NCBI GenBank assembly: GCA_002340355.1
Contig: DDLX01000018.1
Location: 124,001 to 188,000, forward strand
DNA: 64,000 nucleotides
Source of the DNA: Cytophagales bacterium UBA2561
GTDB taxonomy: Bacteria; Bacteroidota; Bacteroidia; Cytophagales; Thermoflexibacteraceae
Reading direction: 5' to 3'
In this document: positions 63,047-64,000 of the stretch, one piece after another
Layout of the letters: the number at the start of each line of letters is the position of its first letter
Numbering within the stretch: position 1 is the stretch's first letter
The notes under the pieces: generated by a model
Database searches by the model: none
The model's input: only the letters and a program-made list of their open reading frames with translations
Told to the model about the DNA's origin: nothing
Made by a program: the position numbers and the translations under genes

Positions 63047-63964
63047 TCATTTTGACAGGGAAGTATTATTTACAGGAATCTTTTGGAGCGACTCATATAA
63101 TTTTTCACCACCTTTAATTCCAAAATCCAAAGTACGTATTGGGAAGGGGATCGTGATACTATTCTGATCAAAGGCTTTTTTGATAGCAATAATGGCTCGA
63201 CTATATACCCCCAAATAATACATTTGTTCACTTTCCTTGATCCAAAATCGCAAGTCAAAATTAATTGAACTATCCCCAAATTCTGAGTAATGCACATGGA
63301 TGGGACGATCACCCATCACTTCAGGCAATTTACTGATTGCTTCCTTGACAACTTTCTCAACAAATTCCAAATCTTCAGCATATGAAATCCCTATTGGAAT
63401 AGAAACTCGTCTTTCATTCCCCATATTATAGTTTTTGAGTGGATTTTGAAAAATATCTTTTGAGGGAATAATAACGTGTTGTTCATCTAAGGTTTTAATG
63501 ACAATGGAGCGAACACCAATTCGTTCAATGTACCCGACAAATCCATTACTTTCTATAAAATCTCCTATTCCAAAGGGACGTTCAATAGTGATAAAAAGTC
63601 CTGAAATAAAATTTGTAGCTAAATCCTGAAAGGCAAAACTGAGAGCTAAACCAACAACTCCTGCGCCAGCAATTAAGGAAGCAACGCCTTTATCCAAATG
63701 CAAAACATTAAGAGTCAGAAATATACCACCAATAACAGCCAAATAATATGCCGTCCCACCAAACATTCGAATTAAGGTTTCGTTGTCGGTCAAACGCCGT
63801 GCAATATTTAGGGTAAGGGCTTTTAATAATCTGGCTAAACGATAGCTTACTAATAAAACCAAACCAGCAATAATCAAGTTTGGAATCATTCGTATGACCA
63901 TGTCAAACCAGCTGATTAGCTTGTTAGTAAGTTGTTCATACGCACGGTGCATTAAGTCAATCAT
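63047..63964 (-). CDS. mscS: Small-conductance mechanosensitive channel (MscS family)
   Basis: A 305-residue inner-membrane channel that opens on hypo-osmotic shock. Three N-terminal helices, pore-lining VASLIAGAGVVGLALSFAFQ with the Gly/Ala pattern, then the beta domain IGDFIESNGFVGYIERIGVR and the alpha/beta tail. Length fits basic MscS. It sits beyond clpP on the minus strand. Confidence 0.95.
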   Translation of the reverse strand: MIDLMHRAYEQLTNKLISWFDMVIRMIPNLIIAGLVLLVSYRLARLLKALTLNIARRLTDNETLIRMFGGTAYYLAVIGGIFLTLNVLHLDKGVASLIAGAGVVGLALSFAFQDLATNFISGLFITIERPFGIGDFIESNGFVGYIERIGVRSIVIKTLDEQHVIIPSKDIFQNPLKNYNMGNERRVSIPIGISYAEDLEFVEKVVKEAISKLPEVMGDRPIHVHYSEFGDSSINFDLRFWIKESEQMYYLGVYSRAIIAIKKAFDQNSITIPFPIRTLDFGIKGGEKLYESLQKIPVNNTSLSK

Positions 63965-64000
63965 AAGGGATTTTGTTAGGAAGGATAGATTTTTGATTCG

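Overview
This AT-rich window looks like chromosomal core plus lightly accessory DNA from a member of the Bacteroidota, most likely the Cytophagales (inference). Supporting signs are the proteins (HYC_CC_PP family, TonB-dependent receptor with a carboxypeptidase-like N-terminal domain, an ExbB/ExbD set with a 107-residue membrane partner, SpoIIE phosphatases fused to TPR or PAS modules), promoters of the TTTG-N19/20-TAnnTTTG type, scarce Shine-Dalgarno sequences, and a tRNA gene without encoded CCA. I cannot name the genus.

Layout. 1-3.9 kb: the N-terminus of a family 2 glycosyltransferase leaving the left edge, kdsA, and a reverse-strand operon U32 protein > ferredoxin > tgt that appears devoted to tRNA wobble-base modification. 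4-6.3 kb: a translationally coupled ATPase plus DUF4435/TOPRIM pair, a strong candidate for a PARIS-type anti-phage system. 6.4-17.9 kb: YdcF-like and SPFH proteins, an exported TPR-CHAT protease-like protein, two SpoIIE phosphatases, a small two-helix membrane protein and an SDR enzyme. 18-22 kb: purQ, tRNA-Ser(GGA) and the ExbB/ExbD proton-channel operon. 22-28 kb: a CxC redoxin, a PAS-SpoIIE phosphatase, an alkyltransferase-like protein, a CAP-domain protein and a fourth SpoIIE phosphatase. 28-32 kb: three small genes of unknown function, recF, an exported amidase with a SPOR-like tail, and a cyclophilin. 32.5-36.1 kb: a very large caspase-like/lipase fusion. 36-49.8 kb: a beta-CASP nuclease, rpiB, a metal-handling group (HYC_CC_PP, HMA protein, TonB receptor), an aspartyl protease/PDZ lipoprotein, a glycosyltransferase, argB, recA, a sigma factor with a small membrane partner, and a PhnP-like hydrolase. 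50-64 kb: a VWA lipoprotein, a giant membrane-TPR protein, an ECF sigma factor, a papain-like peptidase, a YrdC/Sua5 protein, a ferredoxin, two proteins of uncertain function, clpP and an mscS channel.

How parts work together. Four PP2C/SpoIIE phosphatases with different sensor modules suggest a heavily elaborated phosphatase-output signalling network. Two caspase-clan proteins (one exported CHAT, one cytosolic C14-like with a lipase) and the PARIS-like pair are the most defence-like content. The intergenic DNA holds a family of small palindromic elements: four copies of a 33-34 bp hairpin with covarying stems, one of them inside a 197 bp MITE-like element flanked by a 9 bp direct repeat and another at the exact centre of a 144 bp symmetric element. 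No CRISPR array, rRNA operon, prophage or intact insertion sequence was seen.
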